Assembly (NCBI GenBank): GCA_030761205.1
Contig: JAULJL010000047.1
Location: forward strand, 2,115,501-2,179,500
Direction: 5' to 3'
DNA from: Fremontodendron californicum
Taxonomy: Eukaryota > Streptophyta > Magnoliopsida > Malvales > Malvaceae
DNA: 64,000 nt
Shown: positions 45,654 to 54,971 of the stretch, in pieces
Layout: each line of letters opens with the position of its first letter
How positions within the stretch are numbered: position 1 is the stretch's first letter
The notes under the pieces: generated by a model
The model's input: only the letters and a program-made list of their open reading frames with translations
Told to the model about the DNA's origin: nothing
Databases searched by the model: none
Made by a program: the position numbers and the translations under genes

Positions 45654-45746
45654 ACCAGACTCGCCATCCAAAAATAGTGTTTGATTAGCTTTCAAAGCTT
45701 GCAAAATCTCATCCTTTTGCTGCCAAACAGGCAGAGTCTTCCTCTT
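45654..45746 (-). pseudogene. PRP43-like DEAH-box RNA helicase fragment
   Basis: 31 codons read KRKTLPVWQQKDEILQALKA and, after it, NQTLFLDGESG. This is the segment before and into Walker A of PRP43/DHX15-type helicases, which remove spliceosomes and act in ribosome assembly. In relatives Walker A is GETGSGKT; here the match ends at GESG and continues into unrelated sequence, so it is a fragment cut inside the ATP-binding loop. Upstream on the minus strand the match stops at a CAG/G, possibly an old splice acceptor, next to the hAT MITE at 45771-45955. Not functional. Confidence 0.75.
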
Positions 45747-45770
45747 CGAGGTAAGGCCTGCTATTCCACC

Positions 45771-45955
45771 TAGGGATTTAAATTACGATCGCGGACCCGT
45801 TTTCGATCTCATCGTATTTATCGCGATTTCAGACTTAATAAATGTTATTACGGTCAATTACGGTAAATATCAGCAACTAATATTGACGGCGAAAGAAGCC
45901 GAAACCGCTAAATAACGGCTGTAGCATTACATTGCGGCCGCTATTTAAATCCCTG
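45771..45955 (+). mobile_element. hAT MITE (GATTTAAAT family), intact
   Basis: TAGGGATTTAAATTACGATC...CGGCCGCTATTTAAATCCCTG, 185 bp. TSD ATTCCACC (45763-45770) / ATTCCATC (45956-45963), 7 of 8 matching. Non-coding and unusually CpG-rich for the region. Confidence 0.82.
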
Positions 45956-45963
45956 ATTCCATC

Positions 45964-46290
45964 AGGTAGTCTCATTTCAAAGTGGCCTCTCTTCCGTTGT
46001 ATCATCGACCCTGCCATAGATTTCCTTCTCAAACCAGCAAAGCCTCGAAAAATTGCTTTTGGAGGCAAAAATGTTCATTATTATAAATTAATGTTGCTGG
46101 CATTGCCTGCAGATGAAGACAATATCTAAGCACCGTAGGATCAAAAGCCAAAGAATAGAGGGCAAGATAAGCATAGAAATACATATAATAAGACAAATTG
46201 GTAAAATCAACTTCCAAGTGAACATGTTGAATAAAAAGAGCATTCCATTCACTTGAAAAAACAATTCATTCCAAAAGTTTCAATGATACC
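45964..46290 (-). other. Coding-like block of unknown identity
   Basis: On the minus strand one frame from about 46265 to 46029 reads SSEWNALFIQHVHLEVDF, then TNLSYYMYFYAYLALYSLAF, DPTVLRYCLHLQAMPATLIY and FCLQKQFFEALLV before TGA. Codon use and composition look coding. No family recognised. The MITE target duplication shows it was contiguous with the helicase fragment before the MITE inserted, so both may come from one rearranged or captured segment. Confidence 0.35.
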
Positions 46291-46904
46291 AATTTCAAAA
46301 ACCAGGCAAAGGTTCAAGAAAATGAAAAAGTAGTTTTATTACAATGAAATATGACCACACATAAACGTAAATTAAGATTCAAACCTTAATGAATCACAAC
46401 TCAAAATTCTCATCCAAGTATAAACCTAAATGATCACCAAAAGGGTAGAATTATTTGAGAGAAAAATATGAAAAAGGAAAATTGTTGCAAGCTGCAATAC
46501 AATTAAAAATAGTCAAGAAATTATTTATATACACAAAACAAATTATAACGTCAAAATAATATTAAACATAATAAAATCCAATTGTAACTCCAACAATAAA
46601 ATCAAAATTTAAAAACATTAAAAATTAATAATTTCATAAAATGTAGCATCCTCGCAATTGTAACGTTAAAAACATTGAAAAAAAAAACTAAATAATTAGT
46701 GAGTAATAACTAACATTAATATCCACGGTTAGACAATATTGAAAATTAATTAGGAATAATCAAATTTAAATAAATAATAAATATTTCAAAATTTAATTCT
46801 TATCCAAATTTATTCACCAACTAATTAATTTTCAATAAATAACAAATATCCCTAAACCTAGTTTTTATCCAAATTTATTCACCTCTTTAAAAAATTTCAA
46901 ACTA
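46291..46904. other. AT-rich intergenic DNA
   Basis: Nothing recognised. Confidence 0.4.
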
Positions 46905-47052
46905 CCTTTATTTACTCCATATAAGAGTGGGAAATATAATATAGAAATATAGATATTTAACCCTATTTAAAAGACCTATTTTAACCCTATTTAAAAGACC
47001 TATTTACTCCATATAAGAGTGGTAAATACTATATTATATATAGATATAGAAT

Positions 47053-47119
<67 letters not shown>

Positions 47120-47395
47120 TTTAACCCTATTTAAAATACCTATTTTAACCCTATTTACTCCATATAGGAGTGAAAATTACTATATTATATTTTTTATCCA
47201 AATTTATTCATCTCTTAAAAAAATTCCAAACTACCTTTATTTACTCCATATAAGAGTGGGCAATATAATATAAAAATATAGATATTTAACCTTATTTAAA
47301 ATACCTATTTTAACCCTATTTACTCCATATAGGAGTGAGAAATACTATATTATATAGATAGATATATATATATAGAGAGAGAGAGAAGGGATCCA
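46905..47395. repeat. Tandem TTTACTCCATATA repeats with GATA microsatellite
   Basis: About five units with ATTTACTCCATATA(A/G)GAGTG and TTTAACC(C/T)TATTTAAAA motifs (46905, 47006, 47152, 47237, 47318), interrupted by (GATA)n. Confidence 0.78.
47053..47119. repeat. (GATA)n microsatellite
   Basis: About 16 uninterrupted GATA units. Confidence 0.95.
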
Positions 47396-47400
47396 CTTAT

Positions 47401-47726
47401 ACTAGTGTAAAACTAAAGTTGTTTTACACACTTTCATAACTTTTTATATTTCAACAAACCGATCGTTAAATTTAACAATATAATTGTACTCGTCATGCAC
47501 GTAAAGTTTTGAATTGATTCGATATCTCTATCCTATCGATCAAGAATACTGTTTTTTTTTAAATATATTTTAACGGTTGAAAGTTTTTTACGTCGAACAA
47601 GTGGTTAAACATTTTTAATTTGCTCGAAACTCGACGTGCATGATCTACGTAGGCGGTCGGATAAAACAAATATAAATCGTATAAAAAATTATGGAAGTGT
47701 GTAAAACAACTTTAGTTTTACATTAG
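47401..47726. mobile_element. MITE with ~50-bp TIRs (ACTAGTGTAAAACTAAAG)
   Basis: ACTAGTGTAAAACTAAAGTT and the next 30 bp match the reverse complement of the right end with few differences (ACTAATGTAAAACTAAAGTT). The core is CG-containing and non-coding. The left half is shared with 23988-24170. Confidence 0.75.
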
Positions 47727-48232
47727 TATATATATTATCTCATTAATTGTTAACGGAGTTTTTAGATTTTACAAGTATAATTAATATGACAATACATGCT
47801 TCTTAGGGTATATTTAAAATTTTAAAAAATTAATTTAACACTTGTGGAGTTAAAAAAAAATTTACTGTCAGTGTATCAAAAATGAACTCAGATCATGGGT
47901 TATCCTAGTTGGTTCATGAATTCACTTTTAAGAGATGACTTCCAATAGGTCTAGAGTTCAAAGACGAAGCCAAAAATTTTACTTTGGGGGGACCGTTCGA
48001 TGTAAACATGATTAATGTAAAAGTAAATAGCATATGAGAGTAATTTTGATTTATTAATGTATATTTCATAAAAATATTGAAATAGTTAAAAAGTTAAAGA
48101 AAAATAAGAAAAATTTATTGCACAATTATTTTTGTATAAAGATTATAATAATTCAACTTTCTCTAATTAATTTCCTATTACTATCATAAAAAGAAAATAT
48201 TATTTGATACAACATAATTAACATCAATAGAT
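47727..48232. other. Intergenic DNA with a SINE-like piece
   Basis: At about 47890-47965, GGGTTATCCTAGTTGGTTCA and GGTCTAGAGTTCAAAG resemble pol III A and B boxes of a tRNA-derived SINE; no clear A-tail. A 16-bp target duplication of the LINE, ATTAACATCAATAGAT, is at 48217-48232. Confidence 0.4.
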
Positions 48233-48382
48233 ATGCACTTTATTAACTGCAGTCACATGAACAACAACTCAATTAGTGGGCAGAATGACGATTCGTATGG
48301 AAGGCAGAGGAGTTGACAGTCAGGCCCAGAGCATCGCTACAGCTTTCGTTCAAAATATTACCCTCAAGTGCATTAGAGATGG

Positions 48383-49081
48383 TTGTTGCGTATTTTTCAG
48401 AATCAAGGTCAAGTTGTTGATGTTTTTATTCCTTCAAAGAGGAATAAAAAGGGGTTGAGATTTGGTTTTGTTCGGTTTACTGATAAAAATGGGGCTTGGC
48501 AAGCGATTCAGTGTTTGAAAGGGTCTTGGCTACTCGATTATAAATTATGTGTTAATATGGCCAGATTTAATGGGCGTTCTTCCTTCTGGAGAAGATCGAG
48601 AACAAATTTTGATAAAAGGTTCTCCATTTCTATGTATGGCCATCCTAACAATAAGATGTTATCTAAAGGTGAAACCAGTCTAAGTCATTCAAATGAGGAA
48701 GTCGGAGCAAATAAAAAAACATATTTTCAAGCTTTGATGCATGCGAAAGAAACTAATGATGTCGTTTCTATTAGAGGTATGGAGTCTGGTTTTACCGTAG
48801 GTCGGGATGAGTCTATCTCAGTTTTTAAATCTTGTATGGGAGTATTGGAGGAAGACACGATTTGCAGACTTCAAAAGTGCATGATTGGCACGACTAGAGG
48901 CTTTTATGAGGCAGGAAGGCTCATGGATAATTTCAGAATGCAGGGGGTTCTTGAAGTTTCTGTCAAAAAAATTTCAGGAAATCAGTTTTTGATTGAGTTT
49001 GAGAATGAAGAGACGTTGTCTACTATGCGAAATATGGGATGGAGTTGGTTGAAAGAATGGTTTGTGGAGATTGAGCCTTAG
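48383..49081 (+). pseudogene. LINE ORF1 protein, RRM part
   Basis: 233 codons. VVDVFIPSKRNKKGLRFGFV followed by RFTDKNGAWQAIQCLKG is the second half of an RRM with RNP1 RFGFVRF, as in plant L1 ORF1 proteins, which bind the LINE RNA. The first beta strand lies upstream in another frame (about 48340-48400). The C-terminal half (FMIGTTRGFYEAGRL-type region, IGTTRGFYEAGRLMDNFRMQ) is typical of these ORF1s, with the ISGNQFLIEFENEETLSTMR block before a stop. The stop at 49079-49081 and later frameshifts end it early. Confidence 0.75.
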
Positions 49082-49511
49082 TCTGAGTTGACTGCTTCAA
49101 TTTGCAGGTCAACTTGGATTACATGTTTTGGTGTTCCTTTGCACGCATGGAGTTATTCTACGTTCAAAAACATCGTTAAATATGGGGTTAATTGATTAGT
49201 ATGGATGGAAAAACTTTAAAATATGTTGATTTTAGTAGATGGGCAATGTTAATTGTTACTAATAAGGTGGACAAAATCGACGAGGTGATAGAAGAAATAT
49301 GGCAACAATTCTTTTCCAGCTCGTGTTTCGGAAGTTGGTGAAGACGTAATCTCTCTATTCCATGGCTACGGTAATAATTTGAAAGCCATTGAAAAGGATA
49401 TGAGAGAAGGGGTTGATAGTGATGATGTCATCAGTAATTCGGATCAGTCTATGGAAGTTGAACAGATAATGGGTAACGAATGTGGGAATGAAGATTCGCT
49501 TTTAAAGAAGG

Positions 49512-50772
49512 CAGACTTGACCTCTAGAACTTGTTGTAAGAAAATCATTATGTTAAAGTTTTTATTTGAAGAAACTTTCTTCTTCACTTTTGAAGTTAAC
49601 TTGAATACCTTTTCAAAGATAGTTTACATGCTCAAATCGGATAAGAAATGAGTATCTAAATCAGCCGACAAAGTGAAAGAAGCTACAGCAGAAAAATGAA
49701 AACAGTATGCTCGACGCCTAGGCGCCAACAATTCGGGAAAAACCACAAAAAAAGGCCCAAAGACGTATTTTTTGCCTTTTGGTTTACTTGTACTGTAAGG
49801 ACTTGTTCTCAGAGTTTTAAAACTCAATAAATATCATCTTTTGAATCAAAAACTATCTATTTTTTTAGGAAACTCAAGTGATCGTCATTATTTTTCTTCT
49901 TTTCCATTCTTTTATTTTCTTTTGAGTTTTATATATATATTATCTATGCATATGATAGGTTAAACTCTTTTTTGGTTAAAGATGATTTCAAAGCCCTAGA
50001 CATGTTTTGTAATTGATATTTAGATTTTATTTTATCATTGGTTTTCTATCAAAGTTACTTGTGTTCTTCTATAAAAATTGTTTATGATGTTGTCTTGATT
50101 TGTTTAGGTTGCAAACTAGATATATCTTGATAATTATCTAATGCTATTTTAGGAGTCTTGATCCATATAGTTGTCTTGATTTTCTATTCATAAGTGACAA
50201 TTTGTGATTAATGATTATGATCAAGTTTTCGCTAATTGCAAAGTGGAACATAACCTAAGTTAAACAATTCATGTTCATGCTTTTGTTGCTTAGATCAACC
50301 TATCTTTCTAATCATAAAACTGGTGTCAAATTAAATCTAAAGATGTTTATCCTAGATTGTTTGATAGTTAGAGATTAAATATTAGCATTCGTCCTGCTTA
50401 ACGATGAACTAAGGAAGAATTGGGATAACACGGAATGTTATTATCTATGGTTGTTAACTTTGATAGCTAATTGATGTTGATAGATTTGAATTTGATTCTT
50501 AATGATGTCTAGTGGTGAAGAATGAACCTTTAGCCATATTTCTCTTATATTTGATTTCATCTTATTTATTTGCTTCTTACTTTTCTTGTTTTCTTAATTT
50601 TTAAAACTCTTTCAAAAACACTCTTTTCTTTTATTGTTCTTGAAATTAAGTTTTAAACTAGTAATTTATAAATTAAAAATCAATCTCTGTGGATTAAATC
50701 CTTACATGCTATTTTACTATAATTGATCATATTATTTACAAAATTTAATAAAGATACATTCTTTTGAATGCA
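49512..50772 (+). repeat. Truncated gypsy LTR inserted in LINE ORF1
   Basis: Similar to 25136-26447: TTGACCTCTAGAACTTGTTG, TTTATTTGAAGAAACTTTCT, then AGGTTGCAAACTAGATA, ending TTTGAATGCA. It lacks the first ~235 bp of the related LTR. LINE ORF1 coding resumes after it. Confidence 0.78.
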
Positions 50773-50999
50773 TCACTTGGCGCAGAATCTTTAGATATTG
50801 CGGTGGGGTCTATGTTGATTTGGATTATAAAAATGGTGAGGAAGAATAGTGGGCTATGACTAGACCAAACGGGGAAAATAGCGTTAATATGGTTGGCCCA
50901 TCTGATTCAGTAGCTGTGGGTTTGTGTTGCGATCTTGGCCTTCGATGAGACTGGGTCCAAAGAAGGGAGATAGAGATACTGATTATAAGGTTAAAGGTA

Positions 51000-51302
51000 G
51001 GAAAGTTTAAAACACTGGAGGATTTGGAGGAGAAATTTCTTGGGGATTTCGCAAGACAAAATGGGCGAAGGAAGGGTAACAGAAAGATCAAGGCAAAGAA
51101 AATTCAGATTAGAAAATCATCGGGAAGCAAAGTTGAAAATGTGTCTCTCTCGGACGGGGATTTTCTTAATATGAGAAGAATTCTGTGTGAAGAAAATGCC
51201 AAATCAACCTGGGAAATTGGTAAACTTTTGGGTTTGTCAGCTATAGGGAATGAGAGGGGAATAATTGAAGATCTTATTCGCTTGGAGGAAAAGGACTGGT
51301 AA
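51000..51302 (+). pseudogene. LINE ORF1 C-terminal segment
   Basis: KFKTLEDLEEKFLGDFARQN followed by SLSDGDFLNMRRILCEENAK and STWEIGKLLGLS, then GIIEDLIRLEEKDW and a stop. This DGDI...W(E/D)IGK-like end is found at the C-terminus of plant L1 ORF1 proteins just before ORF2. Confidence 0.7.
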
Positions 51303-51429
51303 GTTCCTGTTATTCTATCCAATGTTTTGTTTCTTTTTTGTCGGGTAAGTTAGGAGGTGCTTTTTGGTTCCCGATTTGGAGTGAAGAGTGATTTAGGCTG
51401 TCTGGTGGTGCTTTATTAGTGATTAGGAA

Positions 51430-51780
51430 GAGAATTATTTCTTGGACTGTTAGAGGGTTTGAAGTTCTTACAAAAGTTGATATTATTAAGAGATTGATTT
51501 AGTCTCATAAGGCAGTTATGATTCTTTTTCAAGAAACCAAAATGGAAGCTATAGCTGATTCTTTCATGATTCGAATTTAGCCGGATATTAATTTTGGTTG
51601 GTTGTTTTCTCCAGCTATTGGGAATTCGGGTGGGTTGTTAGTTTTTGGAATGAAGATGGTTTTTGTTTAGAATGAGCTACAGAGTCTAATACTTTCATTA
51701 TGGTTTTTACTATCAACTGGTGCTTAAAGGTGGATATTCATCCTTGACGATTATGGGATACCTTTGTTAACATTGACTAC
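51430..51780 (+). pseudogene. LINE ORF2 endonuclease remnant
   Basis: SWTVRGFEVLTKVDIIKRLI, stop, SHKAVMILFQETKMEAIADS, stop, then GWLFSPAIGNSGGLLV. SWNxRG, the QETK motif with the catalytic Glu, and the SxGxSGGL block identify an apurinic-like endonuclease (EEP) domain. It fades after about 51780, before the RT. Nonfunctional. Confidence 0.78.
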
Positions 51781-51989
51781 ATGAAAATTTCTATTAAGGA
51801 TGGTTTTATGAATGTATATTGAGAAGCTAATTACATGGCAGATTTTTGGCCAAATTGTGTGTCGACAAGATTGAAATACTCGTTGCTTGGTGGTAACTTT
51901 GGCTTGTCCCGGGGGATGTTTGTACCAATTCGGATGGTTTTATATCTGCTCATGATTTTGTGTTGTTTTGTTGCTCCCAGATGCTTTTC

Positions 51990-52210
51990 ATCCTTGTCTT
52001 TCTCTTTTGTCTGATGAAGTTGGTTCCTTTATTTTCATGTTCTCCTGGAAACATGGCTTCAAATACGGAGAAGATATTTGAACGCTATGAAAGCTATTCG
52101 TATGCTGAGAGATTGCTTGTTGCTTCTAAGTCTGAATTTCAAGGCAACTGGTTTATGGACTATAACAGACTTAAGGCTAAGGTTGAGCTTTTGCAGAAAA
52201 ATACAGGTGG
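51990..52210 (+). pseudogene. MADS-box gene fragment, AP1/FUL type, intron-free
   Basis: 52068-52202 reads EKIFERYESYSYAERLLVAS and then KSEFQGNWFMDYNRLKAKVE, LLQKN. This is the I-region and start of the K-box of APETALA1/FRUITFULL-type MIKC MADS proteins, transcription factors for floral identity. Just upstream, in a frame shifted by one base, LSLLSDEV (51998-52021) followed by an IFMFSP stretch fits the end of the MADS domain. In relatives introns separate MADS domain, I-region and K-box start; here they are joined, so the source was spliced RNA. It replaces the expected LINE RT region. Fragment only. Confidence 0.8.
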
Positions 52211-52223
52211 GTCTATGAGCTAA

Positions 52224-52511
52224 AAATCACAGATGGGTCTATGAGCTGCTAGTTTCCCCAGATTGATGAACATCTATTTGATGGTTTGATGGCAGTCTTG
52301 GAAGTCTAGCTTGATGTTCTTCATGTCTACTTTTATTTTTTGGTAGAGTTTGGATTTATTGACTGCTCACATGATGTCAGTTTTATAGGGTTTTGTGCTT
52401 TAAGTTTGATTTAAGGTGATTTTTTTGTGCTTGGTTTGGGTCTTGGAAGTTCTGTTTTTAACAGAACTATTTATCAGTTTTGTCTTTGCTAGTCTTGGTA
52501 CTAGCTCTCTG
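52224..52511 (+). other. LINE 3' UTR (left part)
   Basis: T/G-rich sequence typical of plant L1 3' UTRs (TTTTGTGCTTTAAGTTTG; GGTCTTGGAAGTTCTG). It begins with GGTGGGTCTATGAGCT, which repeats (52207 and 52233) at the junction with the MADS fragment. Continues after the fold-back element at 54035. Confidence 0.65.
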
Positions 52512-52653
52512 TGGTTTTTTTACTACAATATAGCCAAAAAAAAAAAAAAAATTCAAATTACCGTTGGTTTCGAATTAATTCCCAAAAGACGGCTCTTTTT
52601 TTTCTAGCTGGGAAATCGCTAACGTTAAAATAAAAATTTGTAAAAAATACCAA

Positions 52654-52684
52654 GGGAAATCGCCATGGGGGGTGGCGATTTCCC
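52654..52684. repeat. GGGAAATCGCC hairpin 1
   Basis: 11-bp perfect stem GGGAAATCGCC / GGCGATTTCCC around a G-rich loop (ATGGGGGGT). Others at 53776-53806, 53842-53872 and 53908-53938, the last with one altered stem base. Confidence 0.9.
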
Positions 52685-52822
52685 TTCATGTATATATATA
52701 TTTTTAAATTCTTGGGAAAATATGAAAAACATGCACCAATAGTGAACTTATTGTGAACTGGTATGATGAATAAAAGTTATTTGAAAAAGAGAAATGAATA
52801 ATTAGAAATTATTATAAAGGAT

Positions 52823-53112
52823 TAGACCTGCTCACGGGCCGGGCAACCCGCCCGGCCCGGCAGGCCCGGCCCGTATTGGGCCGGGCCTAGACAGGATAAT
52901 TTTACGGGCCGGGCCTGGACAGGATAATTTATGTTCCGGGCCTGCCCGGCCCGGAACAGTGATTTTTATTATAATAATATTATTTTATTTTATTTTAATT
53001 AAAAAATAAAAAAATTTATTTTTTTATTCCAATGAACAGTGATTCGGGTCTAAACGGGCGGGCCTGGGCAAAAAAAAAATACGGGCCGCGGCCCGGCTCA
53101 TGAGCACCTCTA
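52823..53112 (+). mobile_element. hAT-type MITE, copy e, within the fold-back arm
   Basis: TAGACCTGCTCACGGGCCGG left, CCGGCTCATGAGCACCTCTA right. TSD TAAAGGAT (52815-52822) / TAAAGAAT (53113-53120). GC-rich CCGGCCCGGCAGGCCCGG ends, AT-rich core. A remnant of the same insertion lies in the other arm at about 53568-53652. Confidence 0.85.
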
Positions 53113-53567
53113 TAAAGAATATTGTAAAGACAAAATTATCCTGGATAAAAAAACCTTATCTTTCCTTTTTCTTTTATTTTTTAATTTAATTTTTAATTAA
53201 AAAATAAATATTCTGAAAATAAAAACTTTTTAATTTTAAAAAAAAAATTTAAATTTTTTATTTACTTTTTTTAATTAAAAAATTTTAAAAAATAAAAATA
53301 ATATGCCTAAAATTAATTTTTATTTATTTTTTAAAAATTTTTAAATTTAAAAAAAAATATTTATTTAAATATTTTATTTTTTAAATTTATTTTTAATTAA
53401 AATTTTTAAAAAATAATATTTTCTTAATGAAAGAAAAAAAATAAGTTTTTTCATTAAGGGTAATTTTGTCTTTACAATATCTTTTATAATAATTTCTAAA
53501 ATTAAATAATTTTTTTTTATTTTTAATTAAAATTAAATAAAATAATATTATTATAATAAAAATCACT

Positions 53568-53652
53568 GTTCCGGGCCGGGCCGGCCCGAAACATAAATTA
53601 TCCTATCCAGGCCCGGCCCAATACGGGCCGGGCCTGCCGGGCCGGGCGGGTT
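53568..53652 (-). mobile_element. Remnant of MITE copy e in the right arm
   Basis: GGGCCGGGCCGGCCCGAAAC...GGGCCTGCCGGGCCGGGCGG is the reverse complement of the GC-rich left part of copy e; its outer end and other half are lost. Confidence 0.75.
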
Positions 53653-53775
53653 TTCTAATTATTCATTTCTTTTTTTCAAATAACTGTTATTCATCATACC
53701 AGTTCACAATAAGTTCACTATTGGTGCATGTTTTTCATATTTTCCCAAGAATTTAAAAAAATATATATACATGAA

Positions 53776-53938
53776 GGGAAATCGCCACCCCCCATGGCGA
53801 TTTCCCTTCATGTTTTTAGCAAATTTGGCTAAAAATACCAAGGGAAATCGCCACCCCCCATGGCGATTTCCCTTGGTATTTTTTACAAATTTTCAAATTT
53901 TAACGCTGGGAAATCGCCATGGGGGATGGCGATTTTCC
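53776..53938. repeat. GGGAAATCGCC hairpins 2-4, tandem
   Basis: Three hairpins of the same sequence at a spacing of 66 bp; two lie in the context CAAGGGAAATCGCCACCCCC or its reverse. Confidence 0.88.
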
Positions 53939-54034
53939 AGCTAGAAAAAAAAAGAGCCGTATTTTGGGAATTAATCCGAAACCAACGGTAATTTGGAAAT
54001 TTTTTTTTTTGGCTATATTGTAGTAAAAAAACCA

Positions 54035-54090
54035 GCTCTCTGCCCTTGGAATTTTATTAATAAAACCCAATCTAACCTAGCAAAAAAAAA
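54035..54090 (+). other. LINE 3' end and A-tail
   Basis: GCCCTTGGAATTTTATTAAT and AAACCC...CTAGC then A9 is the conventional L1 3' end, resumed after the fold-back element. Confidence 0.75.
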
Positions 54091-54106
54091 TTGACATCAA
54101 TATATT

Positions 54107-54512
54107 TTTCGATTAATTAAGAAGAAAAAATCTCAATTTAAGTAAATATTATGTATAATAATGTTTAATTAAGTAAAGAATTAAATAGAATCAAATTAAT
54201 AATAATAAAATTTAAAATTGATAAATTTAGCAAATTAATCATATTAATATATAAGTTTTACAAAAAGATGGTCAAAATTAAAAAAGTTGGGGGGGGGGGG
54301 GGGGGGGGGGGAACTAAAGTTTCACCTTTTTTCTTGGTTATGTAAATCTTTTCTTAATTGGGTTTTCATTAACTTAAGGAGCCAAGCCCCTCCCAACTCC
54401 CCCTCAAACTCTCTGTGTTAGAATTCAAATCTTAATAACTGTAATTTTTTTTAATTATCAAATTGTGATCTTTTTATACAAAAAAATAAAAAATAAAAAA
54501 GGAACTCATATA
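54107..54512. other. Intergenic DNA with a 23-bp poly(G) tract
   Basis: Uninterrupted G run at 54289-54311. At about 54350-54440 a GAATTCAAATC motif could be a weak SINE B box. No gene. Confidence 0.5.
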
Positions 54513-54788
54513 TAGACCTGTCATGAGTTGGGTCGGATCGCAGTTCGAATTTTTTTTTTCAATCTTACGCAAGCCCAATCTAGGCTGACCTGCTAGCCCG
54601 TTTCATTGTTCACTTAATATTAAAAAAATATTTTTATATAATATTTTTATAATTAAATTTAAATAAAAAATTAATTTTTTATTATTTAAACAGTGATCTG
54701 AGTCAGGATGAGCCTATCGAGATCACGAAAAATCCTATCCAAACCCAATTCAATACAGGACGAACTGTCCGACTCATCAGAAGGTCTA
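54513..54788 (+). mobile_element. hAT-type MITE, copy f, with perfect 8-bp TSD
   Basis: TAGACCTGTCATGAGTTGGG left, GACTCATCAGAAGGTCTA right. TSD CTCATATA at 54505-54512 and 54789-54796, perfect. Confidence 0.85.
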
Positions 54789-54847
54789 CTCATATATGGC
54801 AGCAATATGCTATACTAAAGGTTTTTGCTTTCCCTGTTCAACACTTA

Positions 54848-54971
54848 ATTTTGTGGCCTTGGGTGTGACAAATTAAATTATCTTATATATGTCGTAAGAT
54901 AAAAATTAAATTTTGTGGCCTTGGGTGTGACAAATTAAATTATCTTATATATGTCGTAAGATAAAAATTTA
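54848..54971 (+). repeat. 62-bp tandem duplication
   Basis: Two adjoining, practically identical copies of ATTTTGTGGCCTTGGGTGTG and the next 42 bp. Confidence 0.92.

Larger units (their letters stand above)
52512..54034. mobile_element. 1.5-kb fold-back element with perfect TSD
   Basis: The two halves are inverted copies of each other: TGGTTTTTTTACTACAATAT...at the left and its complement at the right (...ATATTGTAGTAAAAAAACCA). Arms (about 52512-53170 and 53450-54034) match with substitutions and indels around an AT-rich centre. TSD GCTCTCTG at 52504-52511 and 54035-54042; AGCTCTCTG (9 bp) also fits. Inside the arms a short hairpin GGGAAATCGCC...GGCGATTTCCC occurs four times. Both arms contain a GGCCC-rich MITE. 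No protein coding. Mutator or hAT-related non-autonomous element is the likely class. Confidence 0.85.
48233..54090 (+). mobile_element. L1-type LINE with nested insertions
   Basis: Bounded by a target duplication (ATTAACATCAATAGAT at 48217-48232; ATTGACATCAATATAT at about 54090-54105) and ending in an A-tail (54082-54090). ORF1 has an RRM and a downstream conserved C-terminus; an endonuclease remnant follows. No reverse transcriptase domain is recognisable. In its place lies a MADS-box gene fragment. The 3' UTR is interrupted by a fold-back element and ORF1 by an LTR piece. Confidence 0.85.

Noticed and set aside
47053..47119. CRISPR-like array
   Set aside because: A simple GATA microsatellite with no spacers; the genome is a plant.
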